A stretch of 64,000 bases of DNA from Phlegmacium glaucopus (taxonomy: Eukaryota > Basidiomycota > Agaricomycetes > Agaricales > Cortinariaceae), in the NCBI GenBank assembly GCA_015039465.1, contig MU130512.1, positions 156,748 to 220,747 on the forward strand, read 5' to 3'. Numbering within the stretch: position 1 is the stretch's first letter; each line of letters begins with the position of its first letter. The notes below the pieces were generated by a model. The model worked only from the letters and a program-made list of their open reading frames with translations. It did not search any database and was not told the origin of the DNA. This document shows, piece after piece, positions 36,513-47,202 of the stretch. The translations under genes and the position numbers were made by a program.

Positions 36513-36686
36513 CTGTGGTGAGGTTAGCGGTTCCGAGTCACAAATTTAAATTTCGGGGGGCAGAGTATCAAGACAGTCAGGAATGGATAGGTACATAAGA
36601 TTGCGGATTACAAAACTATAGACTTTGAAGCTCTGACAAGCCAGAAGTTGCGGCGCATCTTCGTCGTGGTTATAATGAGTTGGTTA

Positions 36687-37124
36687 TCATTTCTCGGGAT
36701 TGGGGTTCCTACGTTAAGAAATTTGGTCAGTTGTTGAAATACGACATTGGTGAGATGGGTATAAAAGGGATGGAGTTCATCGTTCGAGAATGGCACATTG
36801 CTTGATTATAAATCCGTAGCGGCAAGATGGTAAGTCGTTAGAACTCACATTCTTCTCTTTCCGCCGGGTAGTGTCGTGACGTTCACGAAGCTTAGAGAAA
36901 AGTTAGTCCATGGTCTTTTATTCTACGAATACATAGAAACATACCGTCGATTATAGAGGATACGTTTCTTAGCCCGGCCTTTTGGCGTCTTTTTCTTCTC
37001 CTGTTTATCAACTTTTGGTGTCGCTGCCTTGACTTTGCCGGCACGGGCGAGAGAGCCGTGAACTAGTAGGATTTATCAGAGAGCAGCAGGACGCCAGAGG
37101 ACGGTTAATAGCACCTTTTCCCAT
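36687..37124 (-). CDS. RPS30: 40S ribosomal protein eS30, 63 aa, four exons
   Basis: Exons 37124-37115, 37062-36945, 36890-36849 and 36708-36687 splice to a 63-residue protein starting [15 protein letters not shown], with [11 protein letters not shown] and LYNRRFVNVT, and ending GGKRRMNPNPEK. These are the conserved features of eS30 in the small ribosomal subunit. There is no N-terminal ubiquitin-like moiety, unlike the animal FAU fusion and like other fungi. The introns are 52, 54 and 140 nt; exon 1 is only ten bases and exon 4 has seven codons plus stop. No single open frame covers this gene, so simple frame searches miss it. The third intron is unusually long for this locus. Confidence 0.95.
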
Positions 37125-37369
37125 ATTTTGTCTTGAGGTTTGCGATTGTCGTGGACACCGATGATGAGAGCCTGCTTGAACTGTGCAGTTTTTGGAAATA
37201 GAGTTTCGGCTTCCACCGAATTTAGGCACGTGACTCACTAATAATAATATTAATGATATTAATATAACTTAATAATAATATAATATAAGGGCATAGTACA
37301 TGTGACGACAGGTCACACCCGGCGTCATAGTGTGACATCGCACTGTTTGTCCCTCTCACCATAATTCTG

Positions 37370-37650
37370 TCATCAATAACAGTTTCTATCTCATTCGACC
37401 TTTAGGCTTTGGTTTTCAAGATATTATAATTCGATAATCGATAAGGCAAGGAAACGTATAAAGGACCAGCAACGGTGAGAAAATAAAGAAGATAAATACC
37501 CATTGAATATTGTAGACGACGCATTGTATGATCGCCCCCTTCAATACTGCCAATCCGAGTCGGTCTCCGATCCAGAGGAGACCCTATGAACATCGGAATC
37601 GTCGTCATAGATCTTCCCTGCAGAAGAATTTTAGTGACGATGTTCATCTT
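37370..37650 (-). pseudogene. Relic of gene a: exon 3, part of intron 2 and 3' flank (copy 0)
   Basis: The minus strand from 37650 reads the end of intron 2, its CTGCAG acceptor (37618-37623), exon 3 (from 37617) and then the 3' flank seen after gene a at 47.2, 52.6 and 56.4 kb. Exon 3 keeps its frame (SDVHRVSSGSETDSD), but the TAG has become TGG and the frame ends three codons later at TGA (37541-37543). Upstream, the sequence jumps directly into P450 coding sequence on the opposite strand at about 37650, so the first two exons are missing. Confidence 0.8.
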
Positions 37651-37651
37651 C

Positions 37652-38733
37652 TAAAGCAAAGTAAAGTTTCCCATGAAGACGCTAAGCGTAATAAATCGTC
37701 AGGCCGTAAAGATATTCTTTTGCTGTCGGTTCAAGCCAATGCCATGCAAGAGAAGCGCGACGGCTGATGGATGGAGATGTGCTAGCTCGTGTGTATAAAC
37801 TCATTCTAGACCGATGTATTTACCCAATATACTTGCAGAGATCCCCACTTTCGTTATCGCTGGCCACGAAACAACAAGGTACACACGTCCATTCCTCAGA
37901 TAAATTCTCCAATCCGAAATTGACATGTTCTTAATCTTGACATAGTATCGCGATGGCATGGGCGTTATATGCTCTAACTCATAATAAACAGGCTCAAACC
38001 AAACTTCGTCAAGAAGTATCCGATGTATCTACGATTTGAATGGATCGCCTTATCTAGATGCCGTCGTACGCGAAACTTTGCGTCTCTATCCGCCGGTTTC
38101 TAGCACTGTATGAGCTGCTGGGGAGCATGATCGCACCCCTCTTAGCAAGCCGTTCATGAACAAGAAAGGAATTGTCCGTGGAATTTGGTTGGGCTTTGAT
38201 TCAATTCTGATGCCATTATATCCTAAAATCATTTTTCTTCGCCAAGGGATAGGGTCAGAAAGGGTCAAACGATAGTGGTACCTATTGTCCTCGTCAGCCG
38301 AGATAAATCAATATGGGGGGTTAGATTCTACAGAGTTCAAGTTAGTTTCGTCCTCAAATTTCGTTCTCGATTGTTATACAGCCAGTTTTCTTTTCAGACC
38401 TGAGCGTTTGGCGAATGTTGCCACATCTGTTCCTGGACATTTATTGGGGGTCCTTGAGCTTGCATCGTTTATCGATTTTCACTTTTGGAGTGACTCCTAT
38501 GTTTTTCTCTGGTCATATTTTGTGGATCTGGGGTCTTACATTTTTGTTTCTTCGCATGTGATTAGGATCAAAGCCCTGCCGTTCTTGCTTGTTCGGGCTT
38601 TCGAATTAGGCCAAAGGTTTCCGCTAAGGATATAGGAACAAAACCGAGTGGTATCCACCGTCCTATCCTACTCATGGATCCAAATAATTCGAATCAGATG
38701 CCACTTCTTATGCGCCCAATCTCCAATTTGTAA
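37652..38733 (+). pseudogene. Cytochrome P450 pseudogene, 3' part (copy 0)
   Basis: Fragments in order are LLKQSKVSHEDAKRNKSSGR, DILLLSVQANAMQ, the I-helix IPTFVIAGHETT, WALYALTHNKQAQTKLRQE, the K-helix PYLDAVVRETLRLYPPV and the C-terminus MPLLMRPISNL followed by TAA at 38731. Frameshifts, a TGA replacing Arg after the K-helix and a damaged heme-binding region show it is dead. The heme loop itself (FxxGxRxCxG) is not readable here but is visible in the copy at 53.8 kb. It is fused at its 5' end to an inverted gene a fragment. Confidence 0.85.
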
Positions 38734-40635
38734 ACGCAATTCTGGATTTGTCACGGTAACATCTGCCTACTGTCTCCGATATCTGTACCATGGGGATAAT
38801 GATACATATTCATTACCAGGTTCACAAATATGCAGAATACTTTGGTGGTGTATTCCACATCCTGGGAACGTCGAACTCCTCCTTCTACCGCGCATTGGAT
38901 GATTGATGTGTATTGACCGGGAACAATCTTGTATAATGATGGTAGTCGTACCAAGATCCGAGTCGTCCACCTTGTTGCCTCGTCCACGCGGTCTTGTGAC
39001 AACTTCCGTCAGTGTAACCGTGGTACGACCGCCAGAGAATCAAATTTCTGCACCCAACGTCTGGTGCGTTCCGTGTATCTATGATCGCGTTAGTCTCCTA
39101 AATAATGTGATGACAATCGATCGTGTCCCGCTCATGAGATAACTCACCTTCTTCTCACCTCTGTCCATGTAAGCCCATCCAAAAAGATTATTGGATTAAT
39201 TCATAAGATATCCATCACTATGCACTTTTGTAACCTTTTTCCACCACCATTCCGTCGCGTAGGCGGCGGGTTAATTCAATCTGAGCACTATCAGGATCAG
39301 CCTCGATTCTGCGCCTTACCTAGATGATTATATTATTCTTGATTGGGAAGGTATTCTGCGAAGTCGGTCTTTGCTCTTCGGATAATTGTCGGATCGGTGC
39401 AATCATTTCTTATCCGCTAAATTACTAGTTACTACGGCCTGTGAATCGTGGGCCAAAGTTCAAGTTGAAGTTGAGTTCAGTTCACGAGGTGTGACGTGAA
39501 CACAGAGTCGTAATAGTACAGTACTACCTACCGACTGGGATATATTTCCTTCAACCTCGGAAGGGCTTGGGAGGAGGCTGCATAAGGGATGTGGTCCGAG
39601 TGAAGAATAGAAATTTTAACATAATTTGCACACGTGTGACTCCGTTTGGCTAGCGATGTCCGGCGTGATTGTGTCAAGTCTTTGTGTGATTAGCGCCGAT
39701 TGGCAGAGTGTTGTCATTTTCGGATTTAGTACGCGTGCCTTGTGTGCGTATTGTACGCTTTGCATGAAATGTGAAAGATGGTGGCTCGTACTATTGTCAT
39801 TTAGGAATTTGACGTGTGTTGCGCTGCTGTTGCATTTGTGTGATTTTACATTTCAGATACCTTTTTTCTATTATCATACTAATTTATTTCTCTACACAAC
39901 TGCATGGTCAATTTCTCCGTTCCACGGCAATTTTTCTTTACCTCCTTGGATTTGGAATAGTTCTCTTCCGGACCCACGCCTGTAGCGATACAATACCCGC
40001 AAGGCAGGATTCTTTGATCAGCATATCAGCAAAATGCCAAGATAGTTTCGTTAACTTGAAGTCCGGACAGGTTTCGAGAAAAGCGATCAGGGTTTCTCGG
40101 GTTGAGAAACCCGTGGAGACTTATTTTGACGTTTTGCTGATCCTCTTCTTTCTTTTCTCCTTCCCGTTTTGTTTTTTTTTTTTGTAAAATTAGGTCTTGG
40201 GAGTGGTACATACAGACTTTATTATCTTGATTATCGGACAGTATGACTAAGGCACCTAGCGCGTGTTTCGCGTCTGTTTCTCTTCCCCGCAGTCCCTGCA
40301 CTGCTGAGGTGATAGTTTGGCTTGTTGTTGGCTTGCTTGTAAGCTTGTTGGGAATTATGCAATATTAGCAGATGCGTTATAAGAAAGTCAATTATAATTG
40401 GTTCGTGAGTGACACAACCTCGACCGATTGTTAGGAAAAAGTCTTCCCAGTCAAGGAAGAGAGACCGGGCATAGAAGCCTCTTCACTTCATTGGAAGAAC
40501 CGGTCCGACACCGGTGTAGGTTCTACCCTTACAGTCTCTACAAACCACAAAATCAGTAAGCTTTGTTTTTTGCAGGCCTGTGACGCGGTTTCGGTTTTTT
40601 TTTCTTGATTAGGAAGCCCTTAGAAGTTGAAACTG
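38734..40635. other. 1.9-kb intergenic region, no convincing gene
   Basis: Frames of up to 123 codons (39626-40187) are hydrophobic and low in complexity, and have neither splice support nor family resemblance. A small inverted repeat around GGGTTTCTCGGGTTGAGAAACCC lies near 40090. Not annotated as coding. Confidence 0.45.
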
Positions 40636-40643
40636 TATAAAAG
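40636..40643 (+). promoter_or_regulatory. TATA box of the small secreted protein gene
   Basis: TATAAAAG lies 160 bp before the ATG. A 71-nt 5' UTR intron follows (40698-40768, GTGAGT...CGTAG, CTGAC branch), placing the likely transcription start about 30 bp after the TATA box. Confidence 0.65.
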
Positions 40644-40798
40644 CCTGTGATACTGAGCATTCTTGAAGTACCCAACCAATCCCCAATACCTAAACTGGTG
40701 AGTAAGTACTCTATACACCCTCTTCCTGCTCAACTTCACAGTGATAAATGCTGACTGTCACGTCGTAGTGATCAGAACAATAAAACAAGCCTAAAACC

Positions 40799-41002
40799 AT
40801 GCAATTTCTTGCCTTCAAGTTCGCCATGCTGGCCAGCATCTTCGTCCTCGTCGTAGCCAACCCCAGGCCTCAGCTCTTCGAAAGAACCGCATGCGAGGAC
40901 CAGTGGTGTTATGACGCAAGGACGGGTGCATCCAACCCATGCGAGTGCGGAGGCTCCACTTGCAAGCAGTCAGAGCCTTTGTATGACTACATTTGCACTT
41001 AA
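40799..41002 (+). CDS. Small secreted cysteine-rich protein, 67 aa
   Basis: The start ATG is followed by a textbook signal peptide (residues 1 to about 20, FLAFKFAMLASIFVLVVA). The mature part is about 47 residues with six cysteines at 32, 37, 48, 50, 55 and 66, spaced C-x4-C-x10-C-x-C-x4-C-x10-C, enough for three disulphides. The gene has a TATA box and a spliced 5' UTR, arguing for a real, probably well expressed gene. Small secreted Cys-rich proteins of basidiomycetes include effectors, antimicrobial peptides and developmental proteins; which applies here cannot be told. No paralog in the window. Confidence 0.78.
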   Translation: MQFLAFKFAMLASIFVLVVANPRPQLFERTACEDQWCYDARTGASNPCECGGSTCKQSEPLYDYICT

Positions 41003-41698
41003 GCCCTGGGGTCAGTCTTTAATCAACTTATCGGAAAAAAAAAAAGTCTGATGGATAGGGCATACTATGTAGACGAGGCAGCAGAATCAGAATCGTCTAT
41101 TGTGTAGCTTGCAGCATCTTCCAAGGCGTTCAAAAGTCACGGTTGTGCTATATCCCATAGTTCCAAATAGTTCGAGACATGATTAGCTCTAAATTGAGTG
41201 TGTGAAATTTTGTGATGGCGATGTCAGTTAGACGCTGGTCCTCGACAAGACGCAACTATAGGCAATAATAGTACACACATATTCACACAAGAGAACTGAT
41301 TTGTCAATTTTCTTACTTGTAATCTAATCCCTGATTTCGTAGTCTGTTGTGGCAAGTACATGCGTATCACGACCCCGCCCCTAGGTGTTGCTTTCAGATC
41401 CCGGATCCCCTTCAAGTTGACTCAGGGGTCGCTTAATTCAACAGCATGAATTCATTATCAAAAAACTTGACACTGCCCTGGTGAAACTGGTGCCTTGTTA
41501 TAAGCCCTTCTCACGATTGAGATTGAGCCTAGTCCTGGTACATCATTGGAGTAGCATAGCTACAGAACATGGACTAGCGTCGTGCGCTGCTGGCAGGGCT
41601 GCTCTATAACAAAGTAAATTCTCGACAAAAAAATTGTTCTTAATTTTTGCGCGCAACTTGAAGCAGCGGTGACTAAGTGATTGGCACCATAAGAATGT
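41003..41698. other. Intergenic, convergent 3' regions
   Basis: About 700 bp between the stops of the secreted protein gene and the BTB gene, with an A-run near 41035. No feature recognised. Confidence 0.45.
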
Positions 41699-42718
41699 TT
41701 ATTTTTCAGAGAAGAATGTAGAAAACAAAGGTATCTCTTTCGTCTTTGCCAAAAGATCTGCACACAGCTTTGTCATGTTAGTTGTATACTGGCATGAAAG
41801 GGGGGATAAACAATAATTCAGAGCCGGTCGAGGCTTGACTAGAGCGACATCGAGTTCCTGGAGGGATTGGATTCTTTGGAGATCCTTGACGATGGTGAAC
41901 ATCGTAAACAAGCAAGCATGGCAAGCATGAGCTTGTTTGTATGGGGAAGGCATTGTAAATAAGACTCCCGTTCCCCTTTGGCTAATATTTGGCTCAGCAA
42001 CTGTCATCTCCATGATTTTTTTCAAGGCATTTTCAAAAACGGCGTCCCATGCTTCATGATATCGAGCCTGTCTCTCATTGGGTGTTCAGGAGATTATAGG
42101 AATGCGCAGAGAAAATACTATCTCACCCATGGCTCAAAGTAAGGAAAGGGAAGTTGCTGAAGGACCGCAGACATTGGTAGTCGAACCAAGAATGGGGAGG
42201 CCTCTTGAATTAATTTGGGATAATTATGTTTTACGGCGTATGTAAGAATCCCACTGGCATGAGAAGGGAGAAATTGCCTGCAGAAATATATAATCAGTTA
42301 CACGATGAGTGAAAAAATCGCCACAAATACCTCATTCGTATACGACAGATATTCATCGCATAAAACACCTCATATTTTTCTGCGGCCTCTGCTACAGCAG
42401 CAACGGTGTCAAAGTCCATATCGTCAAGATCTGGATGTCTTCTAGGATATACGAATTGGAATAAGGTCTCCAGTACAGTGGAGGTTTCCGTGAGATGGGT
42501 GATCTCCCCTCGAGTATCAAATTCTGCAGATGGAAATGCACCTGTGTTGACCTCGATGTACTTCCGCTGAAGATGGAATTGTGTGCCATCAACAGACTGA
42601 AATACTACATCTGCCTCTGGATCATCAACTACGAGAAATATTATTAATAAAAATGGAGTTCAGTCGTCGCTAGAGTGCACCTACATAAGTGGTGAATTGG
42701 TAAGGGTTGATCTGACAT
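41699..42718 (-). CDS. BTB/POZ domain protein, 283 aa, four exons
   Basis: Exons 42718-42685, 42628-42331, 42277-42127 and 42067-41699 join in frame through 56-, 53- and 59-nt introns. The BTB fold occupies the N-terminal half: DDPEADVVFQSVDGTQFHLQ, then TETSTVLETLFQFVYPRRHP, then VAEAAEKYEVFYAMNICRIR. The C-terminal half (SGILTYAVKHNYPKLIQEA, PFPYFEPWARYHEAWDAVFE) is typical of the large family of Agaricomycete BTB proteins. These mediate protein-protein contacts and are often ubiquitin-ligase adaptors, but individual functions are mostly unknown. Spliced and intact here. Two Cys pairs (HACHAC) lie in the last exon. Confidence 0.88.
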
Positions 42719-44035
42719 TGCAAGTTGTGTAGAAGTTCCAGGCTGGGGTCGTTAGCGGCTGAGATGTGCAATTCTGTCGAGCCTTTATAGATTCTTTACT
42801 ATGTAATCTGAGTCATGCTTAGAACAAGGCAGACCAGATTCGTTCCTGTGAATGAGCAGGAGGCGTGTTGACAGTGTGGGAACCGCTATTCATGTGACTC
42901 TTATGAACCATACTTCTCGCTCAGCTAATACCGATATATATATGAGTGACTGAGGCTTATGAAAAGAGCCAATCTGGGGGAAGGTAAACGTAGGTGAGTT
43001 ATCGAAGCCAACTAGTCCCCTTTTCAGCTTTCAACTGAAATTTGAAACTCAACCAAACTCAGCGTATTTATTCCGACTTGAGCTTGAACGTTCACCAAAG
43101 TCCAGTACATTTGGGAGTTGGAAACTCCGGCGTCAACTCCGTCGATCACAATTTCTGCCGTAGTCACATAAAACATCACAAGCCAGAGTTTACCTCAGAT
43201 CTGTTTGGAACGCGAAGGCACTTTCTACTTAATCCTAAGCCAGGTATTTGAAATAAATAAAGAACTCTCTATCGTCCTTAAAGAAGTTGACTTCCAAGAT
43301 TGACATTGGGTTGTTCAATGAGAAAGGCATAAGAAACACATCACAGCCACAGTGATTTTAACTATTTAAATATTTATTGAGCAGTGGAAAATAATATTTG
43401 AATATGTATCGCGGCTGACACACTAACACAGTGACTTAGACTAACACTGCAGGTTGTGATGGAGATATTTATAGATAATGCAAGTTAATTTATTTATTTT
43501 GAGCGTTTGCTTGGGTAAAAGGGCCTCAGGACATATAAATTATTGCTTCAATTATGGGCCATGTGTTTCTTGAAAAAATGCTCATGCCAGTGGTTACGCT
43601 GTGAAGGCGGGCAGGTCACAAGACTACGGCGGAAATTGCCGCCGTAGTGATCGCCGTAGTTTTGATGCCGTAGTTTCCAACTCACGAATGCCCTCCCAAA
43701 GTCTAGGTTCGTTCCAAGCCGCCGTTCTTCTGCCGGTACTTGTTTGCATCGCTTTGTTCTGTAAACAGAACCTTTTATGGTGCGCATTTCATACTCCGCA
43801 GAAGGTGCCCGCTCCGCGGCCCGGAGCAAGGGGCTTGCTCCGAACCTAACCAAAGTCTGACTCAAATCGGACTTATTATAACTAGGTCCTTTGACCTACT
43901 TTACTGATCGCCATCACCATCATGGCGTTAAATCTAACCAACACCAAAACCCCTGCATGAATCCACACGGTGCCGAGTCGAAACTTGAAGCTGCCGCATT
44001 ATTGTAAGGTGCCGTGATGCCTGCATTATTTATAT
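42719..44035. other. 1.3-kb intergenic region with a small perfect hairpin
   Basis: No convincing gene. At about 43624-43647 there is a short hairpin (CTACGGCGG arms, 6-nt loop), followed by further CCGTAG repeats. A second stem, GGAGCAAGGGGCTTGCTCC, lies near 43822. These look like fragments of mobile or structured sequence rather than coding sequence. Confidence 0.45.
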
Positions 44036-44308
44036 TTATCGATCTGACGAATTGCGCAGTGCTTCTGGCAGAGCAGGCAGCGTGTTCACGAATCCAATCG
44101 GCGCGCGCACGGCCACGCTGATGATGGAATGGCCCCAGGTATTAAGTACGGCGCTAATATAAGCGTCGTGTCCCTCGTCATATTGTTCGCATCCAAAGCC
44201 ATATCCTGGTCTACCAGCAATGACAGACGCTTCAAACAACTCACTACCTGATACCATCGGGTTGGGGAATGGCAGTAAAATGGTAAGCCTTATAAGGAAC
44301 AAAGCCAA
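44036..44308 (-). pseudogene. Inverted N-terminal third of a cupin-family gene
   Basis: The minus-strand frame reads VSGSELFEASVIAGRPGYG, then EQYDEGHDAYISAVLNTWGH and FVNTLPALPEALRNSSDR, then stops in AT-rich sequence. This is the usual N-terminal part of the Agaricomycete cupin-domain protein whose remaining part lies on the opposite strand at 44334-44956. A segment of about 290 bp has therefore been flipped. The real start codon is uncertain. Confidence 0.75.
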
Positions 44309-44333
44309 CCTTTTGCTTTCAAATTGATAAGAT

Positions 44334-44956
44334 GTTTCCTAGACTTTCCTCAGAAACGAACCGTACTTGACACGAGTGCATATCTCCGCCACGGCTGACA
44401 AGGCATCACTTTTTGTTCCGCTTCATTGGCATGAAATGCATGACGAAATATTCCGCGTGTTGAAAGGACGAATGGAAGTACGTATAGGGAACGAGACTCG
44501 TATTTATTTCCCCGACGATGGCGAAGTGCGGATTCCTAAAGGCGTACTGCATAGTTTGAGATTTTTTCCTGGCGAAGAATGCCTTTTCGAGGAAAAAACG
44601 GAGCCTATGGTGAGAATCTGTTGACCCAGACTTGTTATTCGGGGAAAAAGCTGACACAGGGTATCCTAGGATGAAGAAAAAGAGATGTTCTTTCGAAATA
44701 TGATGGGTACGATGGGGGACGACGGAGTCCCTACCAAGGATATTCTTCAAGTGGCACTTATCGCCTACCATGGAGACTTGCGTCCTGTCTTCCTGTGGCA
44801 TTTCCCCTGGTTTGAGACAGCCGTTAGTACACTATGTTAGTCATAAACCCGCAGACACTCATCTGGGTTTTACAGTTCGTGTCAATATTCGGAGGCTATA
44901 TCGCACCTCTGTTTGGTTACAAGCTGAAATATTACGCAAAGGCCAAACGACTTTAG
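44334..44956 (+). pseudogene. Cupin-domain protein, C-terminal part, separated from its inverted 5' part
   Basis: Starts MFPRLSSETNRT, shifts frame by one base, then reads LTRVHISATADKASLF and the cupin barrel: FVPLHWHEMHDEIFRVLKGR contains the metal-binding H-x-H-x(3-4)-E pattern, and RIPKGVLHSL the second His. Exons to 44609, 44670-44822 and 44876-44956 splice in frame (introns 60 and 53 nt), giving DEEKEMFFRNMMGTMGDD, AYHGDLRPVFLWHFPWFE and a hydrophobic C-terminus, FVSIFGGYIAPLFG, before TAG. Together with the inverted N-terminal piece this is a disrupted gene. A shorter product from the internal ATG at 44367 is conceivable but would lack the N-terminal third. Confidence 0.75.
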
Positions 44957-45141
44957 AGAGTCGAAATGTTGATGGCTGCTACTAGCGAGGTAGCAAAGAC
45001 TTTGAAGAAGTTGTAATTTTGTAATTTAGCAGTGCCACCAATGTTGGATGTAGCAAATGTTCTACCAATTAACAACCTCAAGCAAATAGGCGGTCCGGGT
45101 AGCAATACTGTCCGTCAAATAATTGCTGCCCACATTCCGCG

Positions 45142-45591
45142 ATGGCTAGCTCATTATCGGATAAGATAACGTTCAGCGTGCTTGCGATTACGAACGCCTT
45201 TCTTTATCGCATTGGACCTGGTTCTGACGCGGGAAAAAGAGTTTTATTCATCCTCAGAACATTTTTCGACCCACCCTCCATCCCCTTCAGCGTCCGGTTA
45301 CAGCTGGTTGATTTCGGCACTTATTCGCCACAATCGACGCTCAGGTCTTGCTCGGACTCCTCTTCAGATCATTTCTGAACCTTTTTGGATCAAACGATTG
45401 GACCGCTATCTCAGGCCATCCCTGGCCATCCTGGCAAAATCTTCGGGCGCGATTGGGACCACGTGCAGGCTAATCCCTTTCGCCTTCTGAGATCCAAATT
45501 CGAGGAGCCCGGGCAAGCCCTCAGGCTAGGCAGAGACAAGATATTCGTACCTACGGATCTCTTGCACATTCGTCTCATTGTAACATAATAC
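45142..45591 (+). pseudogene. Unrecognised coding remnant inside unit 1
   Basis: Protein-like stretches appear in successive frames: SDKITFSVLAITNAFLYRIG, SGYSWLISALIRHNRR, then PFRLLRSKFEEPGQALRLGR. The frame changes near 45230 and 45440 lack obvious introns. The segment lies in a roughly 520-bp insertion that separates the first 70 bp of unit 1 from the rest and is absent from units 2 and 4. Family not recognised; it may be part of a transposon or a captured gene. Confidence 0.35.
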
Positions 45592-46310
45592 TGCACCTCC
45601 ACTTTCATTGACTCCAAGACGCGACAGTTACCTTATCCTCTGACGACGAAAATCTAACACCCACCTCAAAAATTATGTTGCTAACTAAAAGAGAAGACGT
45701 GTAATAAAGCACAGAACTTGATGGGTGAGAAAACAGGCATGAAAAAGCCTCCGTTGAACCCGAGCTGGTTTGCTGTTCACCCGAAAAGAGAGGGAAAGAA
45801 GCACTCAGCAACAGCACCCTTCATATGAGTTCGACCAAATTGGGAAAGTCACCCTTTTGACACATGGCGGCCGATGAAATATATATATTATAGTGTAAAA
45901 AAGAAAATTTGCGCGGAAGGGTATCAGGACTAGTCAAGAATGGCACCTTGTAGCGAAGGAGCCGAATGACCTTGAAGAGTTCAAGTTGACGAGAAAGGCA
46001 GAGGAAAAGCGTGCGCATGAGGCATTTTAAACACAAGCAATGAAGCATGTTCACTGCGAGGAGGCACAGCTATGTTCTCATATTAATTAGGAAGTATTCC
46101 TGGCACCCTCAAACGCGTGTTTGAATGCTGTCATCCATGGAAGCCCGAAATTGATCTACAGCGTTCGTATCAAGCCTAGGCTAAAGCAGTAGAAAGGGAG
46201 GTTACAGCATTGTCGTTCAGGGAGATCTCCATGGGAAATGAGTCATTTGTCCTGTAATATACACAACTGTCATCAGTAAATTGTGCACGAAATAAACAAA
46301 CAGGAAAACA

Positions 46311-46318
46311 TATATAAA
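46311..46318 (+). promoter_or_regulatory. TATA box of gene a, copy 1
   Basis: TATATAAA lies 45 bp before the ATG and is kept in copies 2 (51744), 3 (55498) and, slightly changed, 4 (63175), in a block of several hundred conserved upstream bases. Confidence 0.7.
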
Positions 46319-46355
46319 GTTTGCTTCGTTTGAATCCCTGCTTTCAGCTCTCACA

Positions 46356-47202
46356 ATGGATCCCAACAACTACATTTGGGTCTGGTTCCCGTTTTTGCCG
46401 TTTCCGCTACCCTTTGTCGACCCCTTCCAACACCCCACCTCGCAAGGACCTGTTCAGCAGATGGGTCACCAACACCAATACCATCGCCCAAATCCGGGCC
46501 CGATTCAGCAATACCACTCAAGGCACACCATGACGGAGGCCTCAACCCGACACAATATGACACATATATCATCTGGAATGATCGCTTGCGATCATTCCAC
46601 TGGCACCTACCCAGTCCATGCCCGGATGGGTGCCAACAATAACATAGGAATTGGCGGGGCGAGATCCCCGTCAAGACACCTCGGAATGGTCGGCCGCGGC
46701 TCAACCAACGAGAAGCGAAAGAAACCATACGATAGGCAGCGCTTGGGGCCTTCCCAAACCAAGAGAGGCAAGGAGGACCTCTCGGCATACCAAGTCCCCA
46801 TCATGGAGCCTGCAGGTATGTTGGTTTCGCAATCCATCCATCGTTTATCCACATTCACAACTCTTTGTAGCAGGTATGACAGCGGGTGGGTTAAGTATCC
46901 CCGCTACAATCCCAGCACCAATCCCAGCACCAATCCCAGCACCAGCATCAGCACCGGCACCATTGACAGCATCGACGTCTGCTGTGCCAATGCCAACCGC
47001 TGTGTCAACTCCATTGGCAGAGGTGCGGCAACGAGGACTCGGCGGCAACACAAAAAATAAGGTGCGAAAACGTACGTGTAATTTACTACTATCTCTCTTG
47101 ATTTCTGAACATCGTCGCTAAAACCCTTCTGCAGGGAAGGTCTATGACTACGACTCCGATGTTCATAGGGTGTCCTCAGGGTCGGAGACCGACTCCGATT
47201 AG
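46356..47202 (+). CDS. Gene a, copy 1: unrecognised low-complexity protein, 241 aa, three exons
   Basis: Exons 46356-46815, 46874-47071 and 47135-47202; introns GTATGT...TAGCAG (58 nt; a 55-nt variant ending three bases earlier is equally in frame) and GTACGT...CTGCAG (63 nt). The N-terminus is aromatic and proline-rich (MDPNNYIWVWFPFLPFPLPF). A Gln/His/Asn-rich part follows, then a basic, NLS-like stretch (TNEKRKKPYDRQR, TKRGKED). Exon 2 is Ala/Pro-rich with a 12-bp repeat encoding IPAP. The C-terminus is acidic (VYDYDSDVHRVSSGSETDSD). The reading frame is supported by copy 3 (an in-frame 3-nt indel), by diverged copy 4 and by synonymous changes in copy 0. No known domain; possibly nuclear. 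Confidence 0.72.

Noticed and set aside
36608..36796. 62-codon minus-strand frame downstream of eS30
   Set aside because: It falls within the third intron and last exon of eS30 in another frame.
39626..40187. Hydrophobic plus-strand frames suggesting a small membrane protein
   Set aside because: Low complexity, two competing frames, no splice or promoter support.
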